From contig JAEZRB010000254.1 in assembly GCA_023412975.1 (NCBI GenBank), positions 1 through 5,549 on the forward strand: a stretch of DNA of 5,549 nt. The letters run 5' to 3'. This document shows, piece by piece, positions 1 to 5,549 of this stretch. How positions within the stretch are numbered: the first letter of the stretch is position 1; each line of letters opens with the position of its first letter. The position numbers and the translations under genes were made by a program. Below the pieces are notes generated by a model. The model did no database searches. It was not told the origin of the DNA and saw only the letters and a program-made list of their open reading frames with translations. The stretch is from Bacteroidota bacterium (GTDB taxonomy: Bacteria; Bacteroidota; Bacteroidia; Chitinophagales; Chitinophagaceae).

Positions 1-88
1 CGATTGCCCGGTGAATGTGTATTAAAATACAAACGTGATTGTTTTGCAAACATTAGATGTCCGGTCCATTTCCAAAAATCCCAACACG

Positions 89-96
89 TACCTTTG
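89..96 (+). promoter_or_regulatory. Bacteroidota-type -7 promoter element (TACCTTTG)
   Basis: TACCTTTG matches the Bacteroidota -7 consensus TAnnTTTG exactly and lies 18 bases before the start codon of the UbiD family gene. Transcription would begin roughly at 100-105, giving a very short leader. The usual -33 TTG is not found at the expected 17-23 base spacing (that stretch reads around ATTTCC), so the promoter is supported by one element only. The call is inference from the consensus and position. Confidence 0.45.
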
Positions 97-114
97 CTTC
101 ATTTATAGAAAGGC

Positions 115-2052
115 ATGGCGTACAAAAATCAACAGCATTTTATAGACATACTGGAGAAGGAAGGCGAACTGGTTAGGATTAAAACCTATGTTGATCCCAA
201 ACTAGAAATGGCCGAGATCACCGACCGAATGAGCAAACAACCCGGCGGTGGTAAAGCGATCTTATTTGAGAACACCGGATATAATTTCCCCGTTTTAATG
301 AACGCCTATGGCAGCGAGAAAAGAATGTGCCTGGCGCTGGGCGTACAGCGGCTTGATGATACTGCCCACGAGATCGAAAATCTTTTCAAACTGCTCGCAT
401 CACCAAAAGAAAGTATCATCGATAAATTAAAGATCCTTCCTAAACTCGGGCAGTTTGCCTCCTGGATGCCAAAGGTAAAATCCGGAAGAGGGGAGTGCCA
501 GGAAGTGGTGATGGAAAAACCTGATATCACCAAACTGCCAGTGATCACCTGCTGGCCCAAAGATGGGGGTCCATTTGTCACCTTACCGATCATTCACACC
601 AAAGATCCGGTTTCAAAATCCCGAAACGTAGGCATGTACCGCATGCAGGTATTTGGTCCCACGCTTACCGGTATGCACTGGCATAAGCATAAAGTATCTG
701 CCAAACATTTTAATGAGTATAAGAAACTCAACAAACGCATGCCGGTAGCCGTCGCACTCGGTGGCGACCCTGTGTATGCCTATTCGGCCACAGCACCTTT
801 GCCCGAAAATGTAGATGAGTATATGCTCGCAGGGTTTCTTAGAAAAAGAAAAGTTGAACTGGTTAAATGCATCACACAGCCGGATGTGGAAGTTCCGGCC
901 GATGCGGATTTTATTATAGAAGGATATGTGGATCCCGGTGATGAGATGATATGGGAAGGACCGTTTGGCGATCACACAGGTTATTATTCCCTGCCAGACT
1001 GGTACCCGCGTTTTCATATCACGGCCATCACTCATAAAAAAAATCCCGTGTACCCGGCCACTATCGTGGGCATTCCACCACAGGAGGATGCCTGGCTGGG
1101 TAAAGCAACCGAAAGAATTTTCCTGGCACCCATCAAAATGACAATGGTGCCTGAGATCATCGATATGGAAATGCCTGTGGAAGGCGTTTTTCATAACCTC
1201 GTTATCACCAAGATCCAAAAAGAATATGCAGGCCAGGGTCAAAAAGTGATGAACGCCATGTGGGGTGCCGGGCAAATGATGTTTAATAAGATACTTGTGA
1301 TCACTGATGAATCAACCTCTATCACTAATTATAAGGAACTGTCCAAATATGTATTTGACAACCTGAACCCGGCCACCGATATCTATTTTTCGCAAGGTCC
1401 CATGGATGTATTGGATCACAGTTGCAGCAAAATGGGATTTGGCGGCAAAATGTGTATTGATGGCACACGTAAGTCTGAGGAGGAAAAAGATGAACGCTGG
1501 ATATCAAAAGGAAATGCAATAGATAATGGTGATGTGATCGATAACCAGGCGATCATGTCAAAGTTTGGGGAAGTGAAAGCTGTCAACTCATCCCTGTTGA
1601 AAACAGGAATACCCTGCCTGATCATCGCGGTTGAAAAAAACAGGAAGGGCCATATCAGGGCATTGCACGAGCAGATCGCTTCGCTGCCAGAAATGGCCGG
1701 TATAAAAATGATACTGTATGTAGAACACACGGTGGACCCACATGATCTTACCACTGCATTATGGCGATTCTGCAATAATCTTGATCCCCGCCGTGATAGT
1801 ATCCTTACCCGGCAGGAAAGTTCGCATGAACCAGGAAAATATACAGCCTGCATGGGACTGGATGGAACAAGGAAAACCAAACAATGGGATGATTTCCAGC
1901 GTGACTGGCCCAATATCATTGTGGCAGATGATCAGACCATTGAGGCGGTGGATCAAAAATGGGGAGAGTTGGGTATAGGAGCTTTTATTCCTTCTCCTTC
2001 ATTGAAATTCAAAGGCCAGCTCTATGGTGAGGACGCTGTTGTCGGCGATTAG
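115..2052 (+). CDS. UbiD family prFMN-dependent decarboxylase (possibly menaquinone biosynthesis)
   Basis: This is a complete 645-residue cytoplasmic enzyme of the UbiD family, which decarboxylates aromatic or unsaturated acids reversibly using prenylated FMN made by UbiX. Family motifs are clear: RNVGMYRMQ at 170-178, VALGGDP at 213-219, the segment VPADADFIIEG at 260-270, and EGPFGDHTGYY at 281-291. By motif position, R176, E281 and D286 correspond to the Arg-Glu-Asp/Glu catalytic triad, and N171 to a metal/prFMN ligand. Bacteroidota make menaquinone rather than ubiquinone, so a likely role is the late decarboxylation of a prenylated naphthoate in the futalosine route (MqnL-like); no other pathway gene is visible, so the substrate is open. 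The protein is about 150 residues longer than E. coli UbiD (about 497), apparently because its C-terminal domain is duplicated (roughly 357-452 and 498-587). The ATG at 115 is the first after an in-frame TAG at 106-108. AAAGG ends only one base before it, too close for a standard ribosome binding site. The next gene follows after 67 bases on the same strand. Confidence 0.93.
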   Translation: MAYKNQQHFIDILEKEGELVRIKTYVDPKLEMAEITDRMSKQPGGGKAILFENTGYNFPVLMNAYGSEKRMCLALGVQRLDDTAHEIENLFKLLASPKESIIDKLKILPKLGQFASWMPKVKSGRGECQEVVMEKPDITKLPVITCWPKDGGPFVTLPIIHTKDPVSKSRNVGMYRMQVFGPTLTGMHWHKHKVSAKHFNEYKKLNKRMPVAVALGGDPVYAYSATAPLPENVDEYMLAGFLRKRKVELVKCITQPDVEVPADADFIIEGYVDPGDEMIWEGPFGDHTGYYSLPDWYPRFHITAITHKKNPVYPATIVGIPPQEDAWLGKATERIFLAPIKMTMVPEIIDMEMPVEGVFHNLVITKIQKEYAGQGQKVMNAMWGAGQMMFNKILVITDESTSITNYKELSKYVFDNLNPATDIYFSQGPMDVLDHSCSKMGFGGKMCIDGTRKSEEEKDERWISKGNAIDNGDVIDNQAIMSKFGEVKAVNSSLLKTGIPCLIIAVEKNRKGHIRALHEQIASLPEMAGIKMILYVEHTVDPHDLTTALWRFCNNLDPRRDSILTRQESSHEPGKYTACMGLDGTRKTKQWDDFQRDWPNIIVADDQTIEAVDQKWGELGIGAFIPSPSLKFKGQLYGEDAVVGD

Positions 2053-2075
2053 AACTAAACCCTTAAATTGCTTGT

Positions 2076-2088
2076 TATAATCGTTATA
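2076..2088. repeat. Short AT-rich palindrome in the UbiD-TraB gap
   Basis: TATAA and TTATA are perfect inverted arms around TCG. The site is about 30 bases before the TraB/GumN start codon, so it could be a small operator or a weak hairpin. It is too AT-rich and short to be a convincing terminator, and no function is established. The flanking AACCC (2058-2062) and GGGTT (2095-2099) could extend the fold. Confidence 0.2.
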
Positions 2089-2104
2089 CCCTCGGGTTAT
2101 CATC

Positions 2105-2110
2105 AAAGGA
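2105..2110 (+). promoter_or_regulatory. Ribosome binding site of the TraB/GumN gene
   Basis: AAAGGA lies nine bases before the ATG at 2120, a suitable Shine-Dalgarno spacing. It supports that ATG as the start, as does the signal peptide that begins directly at this methionine. It contrasts with the UbiD gene, where the purine run almost touches the start codon. Confidence 0.5.
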
Positions 2111-2119
2111 TCAGCATAC

Positions 2120-3025
2120 ATGAAAAGAATTAGTGCAGTATTACTCGGAAGCTTTATGGCAATATCGGCTCTTGCTCAAAAAAACAATACAGACCATACA
2201 CTTCTTTGGAAAATTAGTGGCAATGGCCTGGAGAAGCCATCCTACCTTTTTGGTACCATTCACATGCTTTGTAAAGACGATGCCGTACTTAGCGACAGCC
2301 TGAGAAATATTATTCAAAATGTGAAAGAGGTTTATTTCGAGGTGGACCTTGATAATATGTTCGAAATGCTGGGTGTAATGAGTAAGATGAAAATGAAAGG
2401 TGATACCACGCTACAGGATCTGCTGAGTGAAGCTGACTACGAGAAAGTAAAAAATTACTTCGAAACAAAAGGATCCATACTTCCATTTTCGATGCTTGAG
2501 ACATATAAGCCCATACTGGCTGCTTCTACTTTGCAACAAGGCGATATACCCTGCGAAACGACAGCCATGATGGAACAGGTGATCATGATGGAGGCGAAAG
2601 AGCATAACAAACCCATAAAAGGTCTCGAAAGCATGGGCTACCAGGCCGGTGTACTCGATAGCATTCCGTACAAATTGCAGGCAGAGCAACTGGTCAGTTA
2701 TATTGATAATGCCATCAAAGGCAAAGACCAAGATGGCGAAATGGTGGAAATGCTGAACGCATATAAATCCCAGGACCTTAAGAGAATGGAAGAATTGATA
2801 CTGAAAAGCGATCCAAGCATCTCAAACTATACCGAAATCTTATTGCATAACCGCAACCGCAACTGGGTTGAAAAATTAAAAGACTTAATGCCCGACAAAC
2901 CCTTACTCATTGCAGTAGGAGCAGGGCACTTACCGGGAAAAGAAGGTTGTATCAATTTATTACGGCAGGCGGGGTATAAGGTTACGCCGGTGAAGAATGT
3001 GATGAGGGTGAACCGGGAGATTTAA
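2120..3025 (+). CDS. TraB/GumN family exported protein
   Basis: This is a complete 301-residue protein of the TraB/PrgY/GumN family, which shares a fold with Tiki-type metalloproteases and the EreA/ChaN group. Its physiological substrate is not known. Residues 1-19 form a signal peptide (MKR, then a hydrophobic run, then SALA before Q20), with no lipobox cysteine, so the mature protein should be soluble in the periplasm. Family signatures are present at both ends: YLFGTIHM at 42-49 with GxxH ending at H48; a conserved acidic residue E74 in VYFEVD; GLE at 168-170; RNRNW at 245-249; and the C-terminal AVGAGHLPG with the second GxxH ending at H270, followed by a GYKVTPV strand (285-291). The paired GxxH motifs and the Glu/Arg residues are the proposed metal-centre residues of the family, so the protein appears intact. 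It follows the UbiD gene by 67 bases on the same strand and may be read through from it. No functional link to UbiD is evident. Confidence 0.9.
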   Translation: MKRISAVLLGSFMAISALAQKNNTDHTLLWKISGNGLEKPSYLFGTIHMLCKDDAVLSDSLRNIIQNVKEVYFEVDLDNMFEMLGVMSKMKMKGDTTLQDLLSEADYEKVKNYFETKGSILPFSMLETYKPILAASTLQQGDIPCETTAMMEQVIMMEAKEHNKPIKGLESMGYQAGVLDSIPYKLQAEQLVSYIDNAIKGKDQDGEMVEMLNAYKSQDLKRMEELILKSDPSISNYTEILLHNRNRNWVEKLKDLMPDKPLLIAVGAGHLPGKEGCINLLRQAGYKVTPVKNVMRVNREI

Positions 3026-3134
3026 CTGGGAATTTGTAATCATTGCTGTCCGGAATAAAATTTTGGATTATTCTCAAAACCTTTGACCCGCGCGGTTTCT
3101 ATGACTTTTACTTTTACAGGGGCTTTGCTTTATT

Positions 3135-3193
3135 TTTCCTGGAGACTCTCACTTTTGCTGGTCGTAGTTCAAATGTATCGATGTGCCAGGAAA
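3135..3193. repeat. Perfect 8-bp inverted repeat TTTCCTGG / CCAGGAAA
   Basis: TTTCCTGG at 3135-3142 is perfectly complementary to CCAGGAAA at 3186-3193, with 43 bases between. It lies inside the putative mobile block, and its right arm overlaps the left arm of the CACAG inverted repeat by three bases. In RNA it would compete with or stack beside that larger stem. Confidence 0.4.
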
Positions 3194-3304
3194 CCACAGC
3201 GCACACAGCGGACACAGCCGAGTATTAGCATCATGTCCTGTTCTGCGTAGCAGATTTTATCACGTAAAGGCTTTTCGCTGTGCTCACTGTGTTCGCCGTG
3301 GTTT
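3191..3304. repeat. 28-bp imperfect inverted repeat of CACAG units with a 58-base loop
   Basis: Arm 3191-3218 and arm 3277-3304 are complementary at 23 of 28 positions, plus one G-T wobble. The left arm is a three-unit array with 9-base period (CACAGCG at 3195 and 3204, CACAGCC at 3213), and the right arm carries the same units in the opposite orientation. The 58-base loop holds a perfect small hairpin, TCTGC-GTA-GCAGA (3242-3254). From memory, CACAG-type intergenic repeats like these recur in many Bacteroidota genomes and give rise to spurious short protein predictions. The structure could end transcription from both sides or be part of a mobile repeat. Confidence 0.65.
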
Positions 3305-3383
3305 ATGATACTCCAGAGTTCCCCGGACAATAATGATATGTAGTTGGTTGTTTGGAGTTGGGTTGCTCACAATGTTTCTGGGC

Positions 3384-3404
3384 TCGCTGTTTTAAAACAG
3401 GCGA
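3384..3404. terminator. Long palindrome, candidate bidirectional terminator or hairpin
   Basis: CTGTTTTAAAACAG (3387-3400) is a perfect 14-base palindrome. With one bulged G at 3401, the stem extends by TCG/CGA to about 10 base pairs with a TTAA loop. It lies 25-46 bases past the stop codon of the minus-strand tlpA-like gene, where a terminator is expected. It lacks a following T tract on either strand, so intrinsic termination is only one possibility. Confidence 0.35.
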
Positions 3405-3429
3405 CTTACAAATACAGGAAATTCGTTAA

Positions 3430-5352
3430 TCAAAAAGCTTTTTTACTGGGATCGGCGGCCATTTCGATCATGGCGGTGAGTTCCTTTACCAGCTTATCAT
3501 CACTTCCATCAAAGCCTACTGATTTGAAACGGATCAGGCCGTCTTTATCAATGACAAATTTGGTGGGTATGCCTTCCACTTTAAAATCTTCCACGACTTT
3601 GTTGTCATTGTCCATCAATACATGAAAACTGTATTTATTGCTGGCAATAAAATCAGCTGCGTTTTTCTCCTTGTTTTCCACTCTCTCCCAGGTATCAACA
3701 AAGATGAATTTAACATCATCCTTTTCTTTGTATTTGGAAACCATCTTTTGCATTCCGGGGAAACTGGCTTTGCAAGGACCGCACCAGGTGGCCCAGAAAT
3801 CGACGACCACTACTTTACCTTTTAGTGAGCTGGCACTGACTTCTTTTCCATCCAAATCAAGCAGCGCAAAGGAAGGGGCCGCCTGGCTGAGCATGGATTT
3901 ACGCAGTTCCTCCAACATTTTAAGATAGCTTGCCTGTTCGAGTGTGGCAAAATAAGTATTAAATCCTTCCGGATCCTTATGTTCCTTTTTATACAAACGC
4001 TTCAGTATCTCTTTTATCTCGTTACTTGCCTTTCCATTGACCACAAACTGCTCCAGTTCCTTTTTATATTGCTTAGCGGGTAGGGCTTTCTCTGCTAATA
4101 ACGCGTAGGTAGTATTATAGTCGGGGACTTCAGCTTTCCAATGCAGCATCGCGTCCTTTGCAAATGGCAAGGCTTTTTTGAACTTACCCTGTTTATACAT
4201 TACCATACCATAGGTATCCGCATACATGGCATAAGTATTCTCGCGTTGGCGTTGCCATTGCTTTTCTGTCATATTCATCGGCCGGGTAGCGCTGGGTTTC
4301 TTTGTTTCAGCCCTGGCATGCAGTACGGCGAATTCAGACAACTCCTCGGCCAGGTCGAGGTTTTCACCCGATTCCTGGATGCGCCAGGCAGCATTGTTAT
4401 ACTGACTGGCCAACTGGTCCTTATTGGTGATACCAGCTTCGGCTACTGCCGCTTTGTAACCAGCCCAGTCTTTTTTAGCGATATAGCTGTTCAAATAAGA
4501 TAGCTGGTAACTGGTAAAGTTTTTACGCTGACCTGACCAGGCACTATCAGTATCGATCTTTTGTTTTATCCCGGCCAGTAATTCTTTTTTTCGTGAGGGG
4601 TCAGCTTCAGCATTAAATTTTCGGATGGCTTCGCCAACAACCCAGCTACCATTTGGAAATTTTTCTTTTTTCAGTCCATTGATCAACCTTGTTTGTTCCG
4701 GCAGCTTAGCAATAGTGTACAATTCCTCCAGGGAACTATAATCAGATTCATTCACCAGGCCGTTCTTGAGTGTCTGTTCGATCTCTTTTTGAACGATCGC
4801 ACTCGCATCAGGCTTTTTCAAAGCCATGACCAGTTTTAAATAAGCGGGTACATGTTGTTTACGGTTTGCGGGATAGTTTTCCATTTCCTCCTGGATCATG
4901 GCCAGGGCTTTTTCGTTGTTCCTGGCAACGCCTGTACCGGGAGCATAAAGTTGGTAAAACTGGGAAAGACCTGCATAACTACCCTCGGTTATCTTATCAT
5001 CATCGTATAAATGAATAAAATAGCCTTCGTCGTTGTTGTTGTCAAACTTCCTGTCGACGAAAAAAGCGAGGTAAATAAAATTTTGAGAAGTATCGGTGGT
5101 TATGGTACCGGTGTATTTGTAACCCTTGCGTTTTAATACCAGGTCAGTAGCGCTGCGGCCATTGCTACCCAGACCGTAGACGATCGCCTCTACCGGTTCC
5201 AAACTGCCGGCCAGGTCGCCGGCAGACTCGTATGTGAATTCAATCACATCACCAGGCTTAGGTTTTTCGGGCGTATAAGAAAAATTTTTCTGGGCATAGC
5301 CGGCTGTGGTAACAAGGATCATTACCAGCAGCACCATATTCCTGGGATGCAT
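3430..5352 (-). CDS. Exported TlpA-like thiol-disulfide oxidoreductase with large N-terminal region
   Basis: This is a complete 640-residue protein with an export signal (residues 1-20, ending AGYA before Q21; no lipobox cysteine). It should act in the periplasm, reducing or exchanging disulfides on substrate proteins. Residues about 25-115 look like a beta-rich, Ig-like segment (PKPGDVIEFTYES onward). Residues about 140-480 are mostly helical, with a TPR-like stretch near 373-425 (YADTYGMVMYKQGKFKKALPFA). Residues about 488-630 form a TlpA/AhpC-TSA type thioredoxin domain: FALLDLDGK (495-503), VVVVDFWATWCGPC (514-527, active cysteines C524 and C527) and the cis-proline loop GIPTKF with P596. 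These are the only two cysteines in the protein, so its redox chemistry is confined to the CxxC pair. The ATG at 5352 follows an in-frame TAG two codons upstream; M6 is the only other plausible start. The gene lies 33 bases after ndk on the same strand and may be co-transcribed. The client protein is unknown; large TlpA-like proteins of this layout are common in Bacteroidota. Confidence 0.88.
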   Translation of the reverse strand: MHPRNMVLLVMILVTTAGYAQKNFSYTPEKPKPGDVIEFTYESAGDLAGSLEPVEAIVYGLGSNGRSATDLVLKRKGYKYTGTITTDTSQNFIYLAFFVDRKFDNNNDEGYFIHLYDDDKITEGSYAGLSQFYQLYAPGTGVARNNEKALAMIQEEMENYPANRKQHVPAYLKLVMALKKPDASAIVQKEIEQTLKNGLVNESDYSSLEELYTIAKLPEQTRLINGLKKEKFPNGSWVVGEAIRKFNAEADPSRKKELLAGIKQKIDTDSAWSGQRKNFTSYQLSYLNSYIAKKDWAGYKAAVAEAGITNKDQLASQYNNAAWRIQESGENLDLAEELSEFAVLHARAETKKPSATRPMNMTEKQWQRQRENTYAMYADTYGMVMYKQGKFKKALPFAKDAMLHWKAEVPDYNTTYALLAEKALPAKQYKKELEQFVVNGKASNEIKEILKRLYKKEHKDPEGFNTYFATLEQASYLKMLEELRKSMLSQAAPSFALLDLDGKEVSASSLKGKVVVVDFWATWCGPCKASFPGMQKMVSKYKEKDDVKFIFVDTWERVENKEKNAADFIASNKYSFHVLMDNDNKVVEDFKVEGIPTKFVIDKDGLIRFKSVGFDGSDDKLVKELTAMIEMAADPSKKAF

Positions 5353-5385
5353 AAGCTAAGTTTTCAGCAATTTACTGTGGTCGTT

Positions 5386-5549
5386 TCAAACTCTTTCCAA
5401 AACCGAAAAGAAAAAATCGCCTTCAATTTTGGCATTCTCATCGCTGTCGCTGCCATGAATCGCGTTTTCTCCAAGTGAAGTGGCATATAATTTACGAATG
5501 GTGCCTTCTGCTGCCTCTGCGGGATTGGTGGCACCGATCAGGTTACGGA
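5386..5549 (-). CDS. ndk: Nucleoside diphosphate kinase, C-terminal part (cut by window edge)
   Basis: Only the last 53 codons and the TGA stop (5386-5388) are inside the window; the start lies beyond base 5549. Ndk transfers the gamma phosphate from ATP to other nucleoside diphosphates through a phosphohistidine. The visible part has the family signature: GATNPAEAAEGTIRK (nucleotide-binding region), then NAIHGSDS, whose histidine (codon at 5455-5457) is the catalytic phosphate carrier, then ENAKIEGDFFF near the end. About a third of a normal Ndk (roughly 140-150 residues) is visible and nothing in it looks damaged. It precedes the tlpA-like gene by 33 bases on the same strand, with no clear promoter in the gap, which suggests a shared transcript, although the two functions are not known to be linked. 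Confidence 0.95.
   Translation of the reverse strand, partial: RNLIGATNPAEAAEGTIRKLYATSLGENAIHGSDSDENAKIEGDFFFSVLERV

Larger units (their letters stand above)
3039..3337. repeat. Putative MITE-like element of about 299 bp with imperfect terminal inverted repeats
   Basis: The left end, ATCATTGCTGTCCGG (3039-3053), matches the reverse complement of the right end, CCGGACAATAATGAT (3323-3337), at 13 of 15 positions. Similarity continues inward: TGGATTAT (3064-3071) against the reverse complement of 3308-3315 (TGGAGTAT), after a 3-base length difference. Outside the ends the match stops at once. The block has no transposase and starts 13 bases after the TraB/GumN stop codon. A clear target-site duplication is lacking; TGTA occurs at 3035-3038 and, offset by one base, at 3339-3342. 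This fits a non-autonomous transposable or REP-like element, but with only one copy in view the call is inference. Confidence 0.4.
3026..3429. other. Non-coding gap between convergent genes, rich in inverted repeats
   Basis: This stretch of about 400 bases separates the ends of the plus-strand TraB/GumN gene and the minus-strand tlpA-like gene. I see no credible gene in any frame: the only open stretch of note (3043-3228, non-ATG start) has no recognisable domain and ends in a translation of the CACAG repeats. It contains a possible MITE-like block (3039-3337), an inner CACAG inverted repeat (3191-3304), another 8-bp inverted repeat (3135-3142 with 3186-3193), and a long palindrome (3387-3400). 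It presumably also holds the terminators of both flanking genes. Confidence 0.7.

Noticed and set aside
18..31. Palindrome TGTATT-AA-AATACA near the window start
   Set aside because: The arms are perfect but short and AT-only except for two bases. With the upstream gene out of view there is no way to assign it as operator or terminator.
1..108. Open frame from base 1 to a TAG at 106-108, as the possible end of an upstream gene
   Set aside because: The 35-codon translation is rich in Cys, His and Arg, resembles no known protein end, and runs through the promoter-like motif; it is probably open by chance.
613..1275. Long minus-strand open frame (220 codons) opposite the UbiD gene
   Set aside because: It lies wholly antisense to a strongly supported gene and its translation has no recognisable domain. 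The same applies to the antisense frame at 1416-1919.
3053..3073. GAATAA / TTATTC hairpin just after the TraB/GumN gene as its terminator
   Set aside because: The stem is only six AT-rich pairs with a 9-base loop and no T tract after it; it is too weak to call separately.
3195..3219. Possible CRISPR-like or tandem repeat array from the 9-base period
   Set aside because: There are only three units of 9 bases with no spacers; it is better explained as one arm of an inverted repeat.
3043..3228. 61-codon open frame in the intergenic gap
   Set aside because: It uses a non-ATG start, has no family resemblance, lies inside the repeat-rich block, and its end is a translation of the CACAG units.
4141..4503. 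Plus-strand open frame of 120 codons opposite the tlpA-like gene
   Set aside because: It is antisense to a complete coding region with a clear signal peptide and domain; there is no motif and no start context of its own.
115..5549. The gene set as a new defence or biosynthetic system
   Set aside because: The four genes belong to common housekeeping or envelope families, point in opposite directions, and share no visible functional link.

Overview
The window looks like a chromosomal housekeeping region from a member of the Bacteroidota, probably of the Chitinophagaceae type. This rests on protein character (a long Bacteroidota-style UbiD protein, a GumN/TraB-family protein and a large periplasmic TlpA-like protein), a TACCTTTG promoter-like motif matching the Bacteroidota -7 consensus (TAnnTTTG), and weak or poorly spaced Shine-Dalgarno sequences. 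The family-level placement is inference; there is no rRNA or other marker here.

Layout: bases 1-114 are non-coding leader DNA with the promoter-like motif. A complete plus-strand gene (115-2052) encodes a 645-residue prFMN-type UbiD family decarboxylase. After 67 bases, a second complete plus-strand gene (2120-3025) encodes a secreted 301-residue TraB/GumN family protein. A non-coding gap of about 400 bases (3026-3429) follows, between convergent genes. It is rich in inverted repeats: a roughly 299-bp block with imperfect terminal inverted repeats (3039-3337), an inner 28-bp imperfect inverted repeat built from CACAG-type units, and a long palindrome at 3387-3400. On the minus strand, 5352-3430 encodes a complete 640-residue exported TlpA-like protein with a C-terminal WCGPC thioredoxin domain. 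Upstream of it on the same strand is the 3' end of ndk (nucleoside diphosphate kinase), cut by the window edge.

The genes do not form an obvious dedicated system. The UbiD protein probably serves menaquinone synthesis or another aromatic decarboxylation. The TraB/GumN and TlpA-like proteins both act outside the cytoplasm. Ndk balances nucleotide pools and may share a transcript with the tlpA-like gene (33-base gap). The two observations most worth following are the MITE-like structured intergenic block, and an apparent internal duplication of the C-terminal UbiD domain that accounts for the protein's extra length over E. coli UbiD.
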